From Candidatus Binatia bacterium (GTDB taxonomy: Bacteria; Desulfobacterota_B; Binatia; UBA9968; JAJDTQ01): 35,940 nt of DNA. This document shows, piece after piece, positions 24,216 to 31,601 of the stretch (position 1 is the first letter of the stretch; every line of letters begins with the position of its first letter). A program made the translations under genes and the position numbers. The notes beneath the pieces are model-generated. The model saw only the letters and a program-made list of their open reading frames with translations. It did no database searches and was not told where the DNA came from. The stretch spans positions 1 through 35,940 of the forward strand of contig JAJDTQ010000026.1 of NCBI GenBank assembly GCA_022827045.1. Direction: 5' to 3'.

Positions 24216-25235
24216 TCAGGGAGCCAACCAACAGCTCGGCTCGACCGGTTCCAGCAACGCCACGAACCGCTTCGTCCACTCCAGCCACGTGTGTTGGCGC
24301 GCGTATGCGACGCAGTCCTCCGGCTCGAGATCGAGGGCGCCGATCACCGCGGCGCGAAGGTCATGGTCCAGCACGCCGGTCTTTCCGCTCTCCACCACGT
24401 CCAACGGCCCGGTGACCGGGAAGGCCGCCACCGGCACGCCGCAGGCCATGGCTTCGAGCATGACGAGACCGAAGGTATCCGTCAGGCTCGGGAACACGAA
24501 CACGTCGGCGGCGGCCACGTGGGCGGCGAGCTCCTCGCCCAGTTTCTGTCCGACGAACCGAACGGCCGGGTACCTGGAACGGAGGCTCTGCAGGTCCGGA
24601 CCGTCTCCCACCACGTACTTGGACCCGGGCAGGTCGAGATCCAGGAACGCCTCGATGTTCTTTTCCACCGCTACCCGTCCCATGTACATGGCCAGCGGCC
24701 GCGGCCCCGGCAGGAACGACTTGGGACCCGGCTTGAACAGGTCTGCGTCGACGCCCCGGGCCCAGATGGCGAGGTTGCTGAAACCCCGTTCACGGAGGTG
24801 ATCGGCAAGGGAACGGGTCGCCACGAAGGTGCGGGCCGCGCGGCCGTGGTATCGCCGCAGATAGCCGTAGGACCAGCTCACGGGAAACGGAATCCGAGCC
24901 CGAAGGTATTCCGGGAAGAGGGTGTGGAACGACGTGGTGAAGGGGACCCCGACCCGCCGGCAAAGAAAGCGGGCGGCGTGTCCGAGGGGTCCCTCGGTGG
25001 CTATGTGGATGGAGTCGGGCCTGGACTCGCGCAGTATCCTCTGGACCCCTTTCCTCGGAAAGAGCGCCAAACGGATGGACGGATAGCTGGGGCAGGGGAA
25101 GGTCGTGAAATCCAGGGGCGTTACGAAGACCGTTTCGTGCCCCAGTTCCTCCAGTTGCGCACGGGTCTGCTGCAGCGTACGCACGACCCCGTTCACCTGC
25201 GGTTCCCAAGCGTCGGTGACGACCGCGATCTTCAT
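24216..25235 (-). CDS. Glycosyltransferase family 4 (mannosyltransferase-like)
   Basis: GT-B-fold retaining glycosyltransferase, 339 aa. The N-terminal acceptor domain opens with KIAVVTDAWEPQVNGVVRTL and TSFHTLFPEYLRAR. The nucleotide-sugar domain contains YMGRVAVEKNIEAFLDLDLP near residue 185 and the E-x7-E motif in LTDTFGLVMLEAMACGVPVA near 265. Close relatives transfer mannose or related sugars to lipids, but donor and acceptor are not certain here. It is convergent with the LpxH-like gene, and the pair probably works on envelope lipids or glycans. Confidence 0.9.
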   Translation of the reverse strand: MKIAVVTDAWEPQVNGVVRTLQQTRAQLEELGHETVFVTPLDFTTFPCPSYPSIRLALFPRKGVQRILRESRPDSIHIATEGPLGHAARFLCRRVGVPFTTSFHTLFPEYLRARIPFPVSWSYGYLRRYHGRAARTFVATRSLADHLRERGFSNLAIWARGVDADLFKPGPKSFLPGPRPLAMYMGRVAVEKNIEAFLDLDLPGSKYVVGDGPDLQSLRSRYPAVRFVGQKLGEELAAHVAAADVFVFPSLTDTFGLVMLEAMACGVPVAAFPVTGPLDVVESGKTGVLDHDLRAAVIGALDLEPEDCVAYARQHTWLEWTKRFVALLEPVEPSCWLAP

Positions 25236-25346
25236 GCCGATGGCCGATAGCTTGGCACGCGATCGTTAAGAACAGGTAACGCCGGGGTCAAGTTTTGGTC
25301 GCGATCGGGAACCCGTGGGCTCTTCGTCGCGTGGTGCCGCCACGGA

Positions 25347-25369
25347 GGGCGACCGCCGGTCGCCCCTAC
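25347..25369. repeat. Dispersed repeat, family D: short hairpin abutting a stop codon
   Basis: GGGCGACC-GCC-GGTCGCCC followed by CTAC. The left end of the minus-strand operon finishes at this hairpin, with the stop codon of the last gene (25366-25368) inside its edge. It may act as a transcript 3' end or stabiliser, although no T-run is seen. Similar GTAGGGGCGACC palindromes are dispersed in many environmental genomes. Confidence 0.6.
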
Positions 25370-26124
25370 ACGTTGTCGCGCGTTGTCAGGCTGGCATTGA
25401 GGATGTCGCCGTGAAGGTCCACGGCGGTGAGCCCGCAGTAGGCCAAGTCGTACCCGGCGCGCACCTCGATGCCGTCCTCGAGCAGCCGTTGCAGCACCAG
25501 GCGCCGGAAGCTCCCGTGGCCCATGACGCCGCCCTCGTGCTCCTTGAGGTCGGCCTCCTCGTGGGTGGAGAAGTAGACCGCCTGCTCGCGCGTGAGTCCG
25601 TAGTGGGTGGTAAGGGCCTTGAAGAAGTCCGCCGACCAGTATCCGGTCTGCTCCTCGGTGGCGCCGGCGGCGTAGAACTCGGCGACAGTTCCCTCCCACA
25701 GCATCGTGCGCTTGAAGTCGATCTTGGCGCGGAACTCGGCCAGCATCGGGTCCAGGTACACTTCGTCTTCCTCGATCCCCAGGGCCCGGGCGGTCTCCAG
25801 CACCACGTGAATGTGTCCCGGGGGCTCGGGGTGGAGCAGCTCGTCGGCGAGCTTCCGGGCCATGGGCGCCATGAGGTCGCGGTTCCTTCGGAAGAAGGCG
25901 ATGTGCTTGTGGTAGGACGCCGCCTCCACCGTGTTGATCTCGATGGTGTAGGAGGCCCAGTTCTTGAAGAACGTCCGCAGCGCAGGGCGCGGCAAGCTTC
26001 CCTCCATGAGCTGCACCATGAAGGACGACCCGGTCACGCGCTCGCGCCACCGTTGCGCCACCTTCCTGTAGTGCTCGTCCACGTAGGCCTTGGCGTCGGC
26101 GGGCTTCATCGCGGGAATGATCAT
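25366..26124 (-). CDS. Haem-oxygenase-fold protein (TenA/PqqC-like, possible diiron oxidase)
   Basis: Helical protein, 252 aa, last gene of the CoA-transferase operon. It resembles the TenA/PqqC/haem-oxygenase-like diiron oxidase superfamily. Candidate metal ligands are Glu67 and His74 in NTVEAASYHKHIAF, Glu144 or Glu149 in MLWEGTVAEFYAAG, and His188, Asp192 and His196 in STHEEADLKEHEGG. The spacing E-x6-H and H-x3-D matches the diiron group. The last His is one residue further from the Asp than I would expect. The ATG at 26124 is chosen because it begins the conserved part. Upstream frame overlaps the MaoC-like gene without similarity. Its presence beside CoA enzymes suggests an oxidative step. 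Confidence 0.82.
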   Translation of the reverse strand: MIIPAMKPADAKAYVDEHYRKVAQRWRERVTGSSFMVQLMEGSLPRPALRTFFKNWASYTIEINTVEAASYHKHIAFFRRNRDLMAPMARKLADELLHPEPPGHIHVVLETARALGIEEDEVYLDPMLAEFRAKIDFKRTMLWEGTVAEFYAAGATEEQTGYWSADFFKALTTHYGLTREQAVYFSTHEEADLKEHEGGVMGHGSFRRLVLQRLLEDGIEVRAGYDLAYCGLTAVDLHGDILNASLTTRDNV

Positions 26125-26140
26125 CTGCGTTCCAGTCCTT

Positions 26141-26587
26141 TCAATCCCGGCGGGGAAGGACGAGAGTGCATTGTCCCACGAGGATTTCCCGTCCTTCCTG
26201 ATTGGCGCCTTCGATCTCGCAACGGAACCACGGGTCCGCGCGGTCCGGCGACTTCTCCACCGCACGCGCGGCAAACCGCATGGTGTCGCCCTCGAAGGTG
26301 GAGTAGGTGTGCCGCACGCTGAGCTTCCGCAGCATGCCGCGCGGTCCCACCCAATCGGTCAGCATGCGCATCAGCAGCGCCTGCCGGTAGGCGCCGCTGG
26401 CGATGAACGTACGGAGGCCGGCATGTTCGCGCACCCAGTCGCGGTCATAGTGGAGTTGCTGGGTGTTTTCCTGGAGCCCGGCCCAGCGCACCGTATCGAT
26501 GACGGTCAACGGGCCGTACTCGCGGGACACGAGCTCCGCGCCCGCTTGAACGTCCTCGAAAAATCTTTGAGTTTCCGTCGTCGCCAT
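26141..26587 (-). CDS. MaoC-like hotdog-fold dehydratase subunit (C-half type), 148 aa
   Basis: Single hotdog domain. RFFEDVQAGAELVSREYGPL is the usual start of acyl-CoA dehydratase/MaoC domains. NTQQLHYDRDWVREHAG (residues 41-57) is the active-site helix, with His46 present. The Asp expected five residues before the His is Asn41 in the best alignment. It lies 17 bp after the second CoA-transferase and 16 bp before the haem-oxygenase-fold gene. It may pair with the other MaoC-like protein of this operon (27719-28243), which has the opposite residue pattern. The reaction would be hydration/dehydration of an acyl-CoA. Confidence 0.85.
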   Translation of the reverse strand: MATTETQRFFEDVQAGAELVSREYGPLTVIDTVRWAGLQENTQQLHYDRDWVREHAGLRTFIASGAYRQALLMRMLTDWVGPRGMLRKLSVRHTYSTFEGDTMRFAARAVEKSPDRADPWFRCEIEGANQEGREILVGQCTLVLPRRD

Positions 26588-26603
26588 GTTTCCGGGTTCC
26601 GCC

Positions 26604-27722
26604 TCAAATGGCGCCCGTCTCTGCCAGCGCCTCGTGCTCGTCGGCCGAGTAGCCCAGTTCGGCCAGGATCTCGCCGTTGTGCTGCCCGAGAGTCGGCGCG
26701 GGGGCCATCTCCTGTCCCCGCACCCGGGCGACGGCACCGCGCGGAAACGGGATACGTCCGAAGCACGGGGTCTCCATGTCGATAAGGTAGCCACGGGCCG
26801 TGAGCTGCGGATCGCCGGTGAGATCCAGCGGCGTCGAAACCGGCGAGGAAGGGAAGCGTCGTCGTTGTCCTTCCTCGACGATCTCCGACTTGGTGAACCG
26901 TCTTGACCAGGCGAGCACCCGGTCCATGATGAAGTCCTTCTTCTCGCGCTGCACGTCGTCCGACGACAGCGAAGGGTCGGCCATCAGCTCGGGGTCCCCG
27001 ACCCACTCCGTGAACTTCTCCCACCGCCCGGCCCGGTTGATCTGGCTCACCACCCAGTGGCCGTCCTTGCACGGCAGCGCTCCGGAGATGGCGGTGATGT
27101 TGCCGCGCGTGCCCCGCCGCTCGGTGCGGGTGCCGGAAAAGGTGTACTCGACCATGGCCTGCTCGACGAAGGTCTCCAGGCAGTCCTGCATGGAGATCCG
27201 GACGCGCTGCCCCTGTCCGGTTTGCCGGAGCACGTGAAGGGCGGCGGCCGTTCCCATAGCCGCCTGGATGCCCGTGGCCAGGTAGATCATGTGGCCGCCC
27301 AGGAGCGTGGGCCGCCCGTCGCGTTGCCCGGTCAGCGAAAGCAGGCCGGAGCGGGCATAGGCGCACAACTCGTCCTCTTCCTCCTCCACGTCGGTCCACA
27401 CCAGGCCCGCTTTCAGCGTCGCGCCGTCCACGGGTAGCCGCCGGCTGGTCACCACGGCGTCGGCGCTCTCCAGCAACCTGAGGAAGACCCGCGATCCCGC
27501 GGGAGACTCCAGGTCGAGGGAAAGGCTGCGCTTGCCGGCGTTCAGGAAGTGGTGGAAGGCCCCCTGTTCCGGGTCGGGTGCGTCCCCCAGGAACGGTCCG
27601 GTGCGGCGCACGGCATCCCCGTCCACGGGGTCGATGCGGATGACATCATGGCCCGACTCCGCGAGAAGGCGGGTGGCGTAGGCTCCGGCCAGGGCTCCGA
27701 GGTCGATGATGCGCAACGTCAA
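26604..27722 (-). CDS. Class III CoA-transferase (CaiB/BaiF), copy lacking the catalytic Asp
   Basis: Family III CoA-transferase fold, 372 aa. It has the N-terminal IIDLGALAGAYATRLLAESGHDVIRIDP Rossmann part (residues 5-32), the internal LNAGKRSLSLDLESPAG, and the later TGQGQRVRISMQDCLETFVE. Family members form a mixed anhydride on an Asp about residue 170 (D-x-x-x-G-G). In this protein the aligned segment reads GGHMIYLATG, with Ile146 where the Asp should be. It may be a non-catalytic partner of the second CoA-transferase in the operon, or it may use another residue. It overlaps the upstream MaoC-like gene by four bases. Confidence 0.88.
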   Translation of the reverse strand: MTLRIIDLGALAGAYATRLLAESGHDVIRIDPVDGDAVRRTGPFLGDAPDPEQGAFHHFLNAGKRSLSLDLESPAGSRVFLRLLESADAVVTSRRLPVDGATLKAGLVWTDVEEEEDELCAYARSGLLSLTGQRDGRPTLLGGHMIYLATGIQAAMGTAAALHVLRQTGQGQRVRISMQDCLETFVEQAMVEYTFSGTRTERRGTRGNITAISGALPCKDGHWVVSQINRAGRWEKFTEWVGDPELMADPSLSSDDVQREKKDFIMDRVLAWSRRFTKSEIVEEGQRRRFPSSPVSTPLDLTGDPQLTARGYLIDMETPCFGRIPFPRGAVARVRGQEMAPAPTLGQHNGEILAELGYSADEHEALAETGAI

Positions 27723-28243
27723 TCCTCAACCTTCCGTTCCGGGAACAGCGCCACGGTGTGTCGCCGGGTGAACACCAGCTCGCCGTCTCCGTTGCGTACC
27801 TCCTCCATCTGAGTGACGTAGATCCCCACCCCCATCTTCCCTTCACGGGCGGTGATATCGACGATATGGCTCTGGCAGGAAAGCGGCTCGCCCAGATGAA
27901 CCGGCTTGAGCCACTCGGTCTCGCTGCCGGCGTTGCGAACGTTCGTATAGGTCAAGGGGACGGGAAGCTGGCGGCGCACGTCGACGGTGGATCCCTTCCC
28001 GTCTTCCGGCTCCTTGAGGCTGAAGGGCGTCCAGCCCACCAGGATGGGCGGCAGCAGACGCCCCCGGTAGCCGGCCGAGCGGGCGAAGTCATCATCGACC
28101 CACAGTGGATTCGCATCGCCCGTGGCGTCCACGTAACGTCGGACATCCGAAGCGCTCAAGGGTTCCAGGGAACGCGCCGGGCCCCTGTGGCCGATGCAGC
28201 GGCGCAACTCCTCGCTGATGATCGTTTCAGCGGATCCGCTCAT
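27719..28243 (-). CDS. MaoC-like / FAS1-type dehydratase N-half protein, 174 aa
   Basis: Hotdog-fold protein like the N-terminal half of MaoC-type dehydratases. LSASDVRRYVDATGDANPLW (residues 29-48) is the active-site helix region. Asp43 and Asn45 are present, but the usual His is Trp48. LLPPILVGW follows the helix, as in this N-half group. HLGEPLSCQSHIVDITAREG near 115 is the second conserved strand pair. It is encoded between the two CoA-transferases, overlapping the downstream one by four bases. It probably combines with the 148-aa MaoC-like protein as a two-subunit hydratase. Confidence 0.85.
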   Translation of the reverse strand: MSGSAETIISEELRRCIGHRGPARSLEPLSASDVRRYVDATGDANPLWVDDDFARSAGYRGRLLPPILVGWTPFSLKEPEDGKGSTVDVRRQLPVPLTYTNVRNAGSETEWLKPVHLGEPLSCQSHIVDITAREGKMGVGIYVTQMEEVRNGDGELVFTRRHTVALFPERKVED

Positions 28244-28275
28244 GTCGGCGTCACATTCGCTCGGTCGGGGGGCAG

Positions 28276-29505
28276 CTATACCAGGGCTTCCTCGTCATCG
28301 AGCTCCGCCATCTCGCTGTCGGAAAGCTCCAGCCATTCGCGCAGGACCTCTCGTGTGTGCTGTCCCAGTCCAGGGGCCGGGCTGGATTCCGGCATGGTGC
28401 TCTCGGAGAACTCCACGGGCAGGGCGGTGGTGAGCATCGAGCCCACCCTGGGCTCGGTCATCTTCTTGTAGGCCCGGGATGGCGCGCCATCCTGCACGAG
28501 ATCCTGCACCCGTCGCATGCGCGCCGCGGAGACGCCGGCCTGCTTCAGCCGAACCTCCACTTCGGCGCTCGGAAGCCGGCGGGTCCACGCCTCGATGCGC
28601 TCGTCGATCTCGTCGTGATGCCGCATCCGTCCCGACACGGTGGCGAAGCGGGCCTCGCCGGCCAGGCGGGCGTCCGTGAATCCCTCCTCCACGGCCTCGG
28701 CCAGGGCGCGCCAGCGCGCGTCATCGTGGACGCTCACCGCGCACCACTCGTCCTGCCCGGCGCAGCGATAGACCCCTTGGGGCGCGAACCGATCCGAGCG
28801 GTTGCCCTTCCGTTCCGGGTTCTCGCGCCTCACCGCGCTGAACATGAGGAGCGGTGCGATCATCGAAACGCTGCACTCGAATTGGCCCATATCCAGATGG
28901 ATACCCTTGCCCGTGCTCTCCCGCTCGGTCAGGGCGCCGATGACGGCATAGCAGGTGTGGAGCCCGCCGATGTAGTCGTTCCAGGAGTTGGAGATGGCTG
29001 TTGGGGGATCCCCCTCGGCGCCGGTGACCTGCATGAGCCCGGCATATCCCTGGAGGTTCATGTTCATGCTGGTCCAGTCGCGGCGCGGCCCCGTGTTGCC
29101 GTAGCCTGACATGCTGGCGAATATCAGCCCGGGGTTGGACTCCCTGAGAGTTTCGTACCCCAGCCCCAGCCGGGCCATGACTCCCGCGCTGAAGTTCTCC
29201 ACAACGACATCCGCTGCGGACGCCAGCCGCCGGGCGATGGCACGCCCCGCCGGGTGCTTGAGGTCGATGGCCACCGAGCGTTTGTTGCGGTTGGTGTTCA
29301 GATAGGAGGCGTGGCGTCCGTCGGGATGTCGGTAGGACGAAGGCCACGGGAAATCCGGATGCTTGCTGCTCTCGACCCGCACCACGTTGGCCCCCAGGTC
29401 CGCCAGGAGCCGGGTGCAGAACGGCGCCGCCAGCACGTGCCCGAAGTCGAGGACGCGGACCCCGGACAAGGGGGCGTCACCGGCCTGTCTTCCAGCGTCC
29501 TCCAT
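28276..29505 (-). CDS. Class III CoA-transferase (CaiB/BaiF), catalytic copy
   Basis: Family III CoA-transferase, 409 aa, first gene of the five-gene operon. It has VRVLDFGHVLAAPFCTRLLADLG at residues 16-38, NTNRNKRSVAIDLKHPAGRA near 70-90, VVENFSAGVMARLGLGYETL near 101-120, and SNSWNDYIGGLHTCYAVIG with the catalytic Asp177. This is the normal residue and place for the acyl-aspartyl anhydride. The ATG at 29505 lies ten bases below a candidate -10 box. CoA donor and acceptor are unknown. With two MaoC-like proteins in the operon, a dicarboxylic or aromatic acid activated and then hydrated is a reasonable guess. Confidence 0.93.
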   Translation of the reverse strand: MEDAGRQAGDAPLSGVRVLDFGHVLAAPFCTRLLADLGANVVRVESSKHPDFPWPSSYRHPDGRHASYLNTNRNKRSVAIDLKHPAGRAIARRLASAADVVVENFSAGVMARLGLGYETLRESNPGLIFASMSGYGNTGPRRDWTSMNMNLQGYAGLMQVTGAEGDPPTAISNSWNDYIGGLHTCYAVIGALTERESTGKGIHLDMGQFECSVSMIAPLLMFSAVRRENPERKGNRSDRFAPQGVYRCAGQDEWCAVSVHDDARWRALAEAVEEGFTDARLAGEARFATVSGRMRHHDEIDERIEAWTRRLPSAEVEVRLKQAGVSAARMRRVQDLVQDGAPSRAYKKMTEPRVGSMLTTALPVEFSESTMPESSPAPGLGQHTREVLREWLELSDSEMAELDDEEALV

Positions 29506-29515
29506 GGCACTGGCA

Positions 29516-29543
29516 ACTATGCCCCAGGGAAGGATGGTGTCAA
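29516..29543 (-). promoter_or_regulatory. Candidate promoter of the CoA-transferase operon
   Basis: On the minus strand a perfect TTGACA (29543-29538), 16 bp, then CATAGT (29521-29516). The ATG follows after ten bases with no Shine-Dalgarno sequence, so the transcript would start at or very near the start codon. It faces away from the dioxygenase promoter 35 bp to the right. Confidence 0.55.
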
Positions 29544-29576
29544 GCCGGACGCCGGTCGCGGTTGGCCCGGTGAAAG

Positions 29577-29607
29577 TTGACAGGCATCGACCATAACCCT
29601 ATATAAT
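29577..29607 (+). promoter_or_regulatory. Strong candidate sigma-70 promoter of the dioxygenase cluster
   Basis: A perfect TTGACA (29577-29582), exactly 17 bp, then TATATA (29600-29605), overlapped by TATAAT (29602-29607). This is the best promoter match in the window. It predicts a leader of about 50 nt before the ATG at 29663. Confidence 0.7.
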
Positions 29608-29662
29608 CGCCACCGAAACACCGCACACATTGGACGGTCACGGGCAAGGGACCATACACGGG

Positions 29663-30889
29663 ATGAATCGCATGAATGAATTCGTCGACACCGAACAGGG
29701 GTTGCTGGGCCGCGAGATCTTCGTCGCCCAGGACATCTACGAGCAGGAGCTGGAGCGGATCTTCGCGCGCTGCTGGCTGTTCCTGGGCCACGAGACCCAG
29801 ATCCCCCATCCCAACGACTTCCTCGCCACCTACATGGGCGAGGACCCTGTGCTGCTGTGGCGGGGCGGGGACGGGAAGGTGCGGGCGTTCCTGAACATGT
29901 GCCGGCACCGGGGCAACCGGGTGTGCCGGGCGGACCAGGGCAACGCCAGCTCGCTCATGTGCACCTACCACGGCTGGTGCTACGGCAACGACGGCAAGCT
30001 CATCGGCGTTCCCGGCATGAAGGAGATCTACAGCAACGAGCTGGACATGAGCCAGTGGGGGTTGGTGGAAGTGGCCCAGCTCGATACCTTCAAAGGGCTC
30101 ATCTTCGCCACCTTCGACCCCGACGCGCCGCCGCTGCTGGAGTACCTCGGCGGCCAGGACCAGGAACTCAGCTTCATGTTCGACCGTCGCGCCGGCGGCA
30201 CCGAGGTCATCGGCGGCGTGCACAAATGGGTCATGAACGCCAACTGGAAGTACGCGGCCGACAACTTCTTCGGCGACGACGGGCACCACACGGTGACCCA
30301 CGCGTCGGTGCGCCGCGTTCCCGTGGACGTTCGGTACTACCCGCAGACCAACGACGATGCGCGCCCCGATACCGACCGCGGGCTCTCCCGGGTCGCCGAA
30401 GGCCTCATACGGGACTATCACGAGGAGCATTTCGACGAGTTGATCGAACGCGTCGGCGCCGACATGGCCGAACGCCCCGGGCTGGTCACCACCGTGTTTC
30501 CCAACCTGTCGCCCAACTTCAGCCGGCACATGATCCGCGTGTGGCACCCCAAGGGTCCGGACAAGACCGAGATCTGGTCGTACTGCGTGGTAGACAAGGA
30601 CGCGCCCGACGACGTCAAGACCGCCATGCGCCTGCACCTGACCCAGACCTTCGGCCCGGCCGGGAACCTGGAGCAGGACGACATGAACAACTGGATCCAG
30701 TGCACCGACACAGCGCGCGGGGTCATCGCCCGGCGCTACCCCCAGAACATCCAGGCCCATCTCGGACACGAAGACCGCTGCCCGCCCATCGGCGGCGGCA
30801 GGCGGCTGCGGGCGTTCTACTCCCGGTGGGAGATGATGATGAACGCCGAGAATTGGTCCGACGTCGACCTGGAGACCCGGTACTGGTGA
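29663..30889 (+). CDS. Rieske aromatic-ring-hydroxylating dioxygenase, alpha subunit, copy 1
   Basis: Catalytic large subunit, 408 aa. The Rieske [2Fe-2S] ligands are Cys80 and His82 (CRHRG) and Cys100 and His103 (CTYHGWCY). The mononuclear iron site is in [13 protein letters not shown]: Asp205 (bridge to the Rieske centre of the next subunit), His208 and His213, with the third ligand probably Asp339 or Asp340 in EQDDMNNW. The H-x4-H spacing is as in naphthalene dioxygenase, while the Rieske region ([25 protein letters not shown]) resembles biphenyl-type enzymes. The ATG at 29663 matches the start of copy 2. It is followed by the beta subunit, so the enzyme is a two-component-type oxygenase. 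No reductase or ferredoxin gene is nearby. Confidence 0.94.
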   Translation: MNRMNEFVDTEQGLLGREIFVAQDIYEQELERIFARCWLFLGHETQIPHPNDFLATYMGEDPVLLWRGGDGKVRAFLNMCRHRGNRVCRADQGNASSLMCTYHGWCYGNDGKLIGVPGMKEIYSNELDMSQWGLVEVAQLDTFKGLIFATFDPDAPPLLEYLGGQDQELSFMFDRRAGGTEVIGGVHKWVMNANWKYAADNFFGDDGHHTVTHASVRRVPVDVRYYPQTNDDARPDTDRGLSRVAEGLIRDYHEEHFDELIERVGADMAERPGLVTTVFPNLSPNFSRHMIRVWHPKGPDKTEIWSYCVVDKDAPDDVKTAMRLHLTQTFGPAGNLEQDDMNNWIQCTDTARGVIARRYPQNIQAHLGHEDRCPPIGGGRRLRAFYSRWEMMMNAENWSDVDLETRYW

Positions 30890-30941
30890 CGGCCCCCGCT
30901 AACGGGCAGCGGACAACACACCACGGCAAGGCGGAGGCAAC

Positions 30942-31454
30942 GTGACCGATCACGACCTTTGGCATGAGATCAACGACTTCCTCGTCCATGAGGCGCGGCT
31001 GCTGGACGACCGCGCCTTCGAGGAGTGGCTGGACCTCTTCACCGACGATATCGTCTACTGGATGCCGGAGCGGACCAACCCGTGGGAAAGCACCGACCCC
31101 GCGGACAGCGTGTCCAAGCCCGGCGAGCTGGCGCTATTCGAGGAGACCAAGGAGACGCTGCGCACCCGGGTGGCCCGCCTCGCCACCGGCATGGCGTGGT
31201 CGGAGGTGCCGCCGTCCCGCACCCGCCACTTGGTCACCAACGTGCAGGTGGAACGCGGCGAGACCGACTCCGAGTTGCGGGTGCGCTCCTACTTCATGGT
31301 GTACCGGACCCAGCTCGAGCATAGTCAGGACGTGTTCGTGGGCGAGCGGGACGACGTGCTGCGAAAGGTCGGTGACGGGTGGAAAATCGCCCGCCGCACC
31401 ATCGTGCTGGACCAGGCGGTGCTGCAGTCGCCGAACCTGAGCATCTTCTTTTGA
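30942..31454 (+). CDS. Aromatic-ring-hydroxylating dioxygenase, beta subunit
   Basis: Small structural subunit of the Rieske oxygenase (SnoaL-like cone fold), 170 aa, the normal size. INDFLVHEARLLDDRAFEEW and LDLFTDDIVYWMPER at the start are diagnostic. SRTRHLVTNVQVERGE near 95 and VGDGWKIARRTIVLDQAVL at the end complete the family pattern. It starts at a GTG with GGCGGAGG upstream. It is the only beta subunit in the window and lies between two alpha genes, so it may serve both. Confidence 0.93.
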   Translation: MTDHDLWHEINDFLVHEARLLDDRAFEEWLDLFTDDIVYWMPERTNPWESTDPADSVSKPGELALFEETKETLRTRVARLATGMAWSEVPPSRTRHLVTNVQVERGETDSELRVRSYFMVYRTQLEHSQDVFVGERDDVLRKVGDGWKIARRTIVLDQAVLQSPNLSIFF

Positions 31455-31471
31455 GCATGTACGGAGTATGC

Positions 31472-31580
31472 GTCCTTCGACTTCGCTCCGCTACGCTCAG
31501 GACGAACGGGAAGGATCGAGAAAGCCTTTCACCGTTCGTCCTGAGCGTAGCGGAGCGCCAGCGGAGCGAAGTCGAAGGAC
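31472..31580. repeat. Dispersed repeat, family A: inverted repeat between dioxygenase genes
   Basis: Left arm 31472-31509 (starts GTCCTTCGACTTCGCTCCGC, ends GACGAACGG) and right arm 31532-31580, its reverse complement carrying eleven extra bases (GGCGCTCCGCT in the left-arm sense). The 22-base loop separates arms able to form a very stable hairpin in the intercistronic RNA. It occupies nearly the whole gap between the beta gene and the second alpha gene. A related single arm is at 9098. Confidence 0.9.
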
Positions 31581-31601
31581 CCCAGGGAGGCAGGTGACGG
31601 G

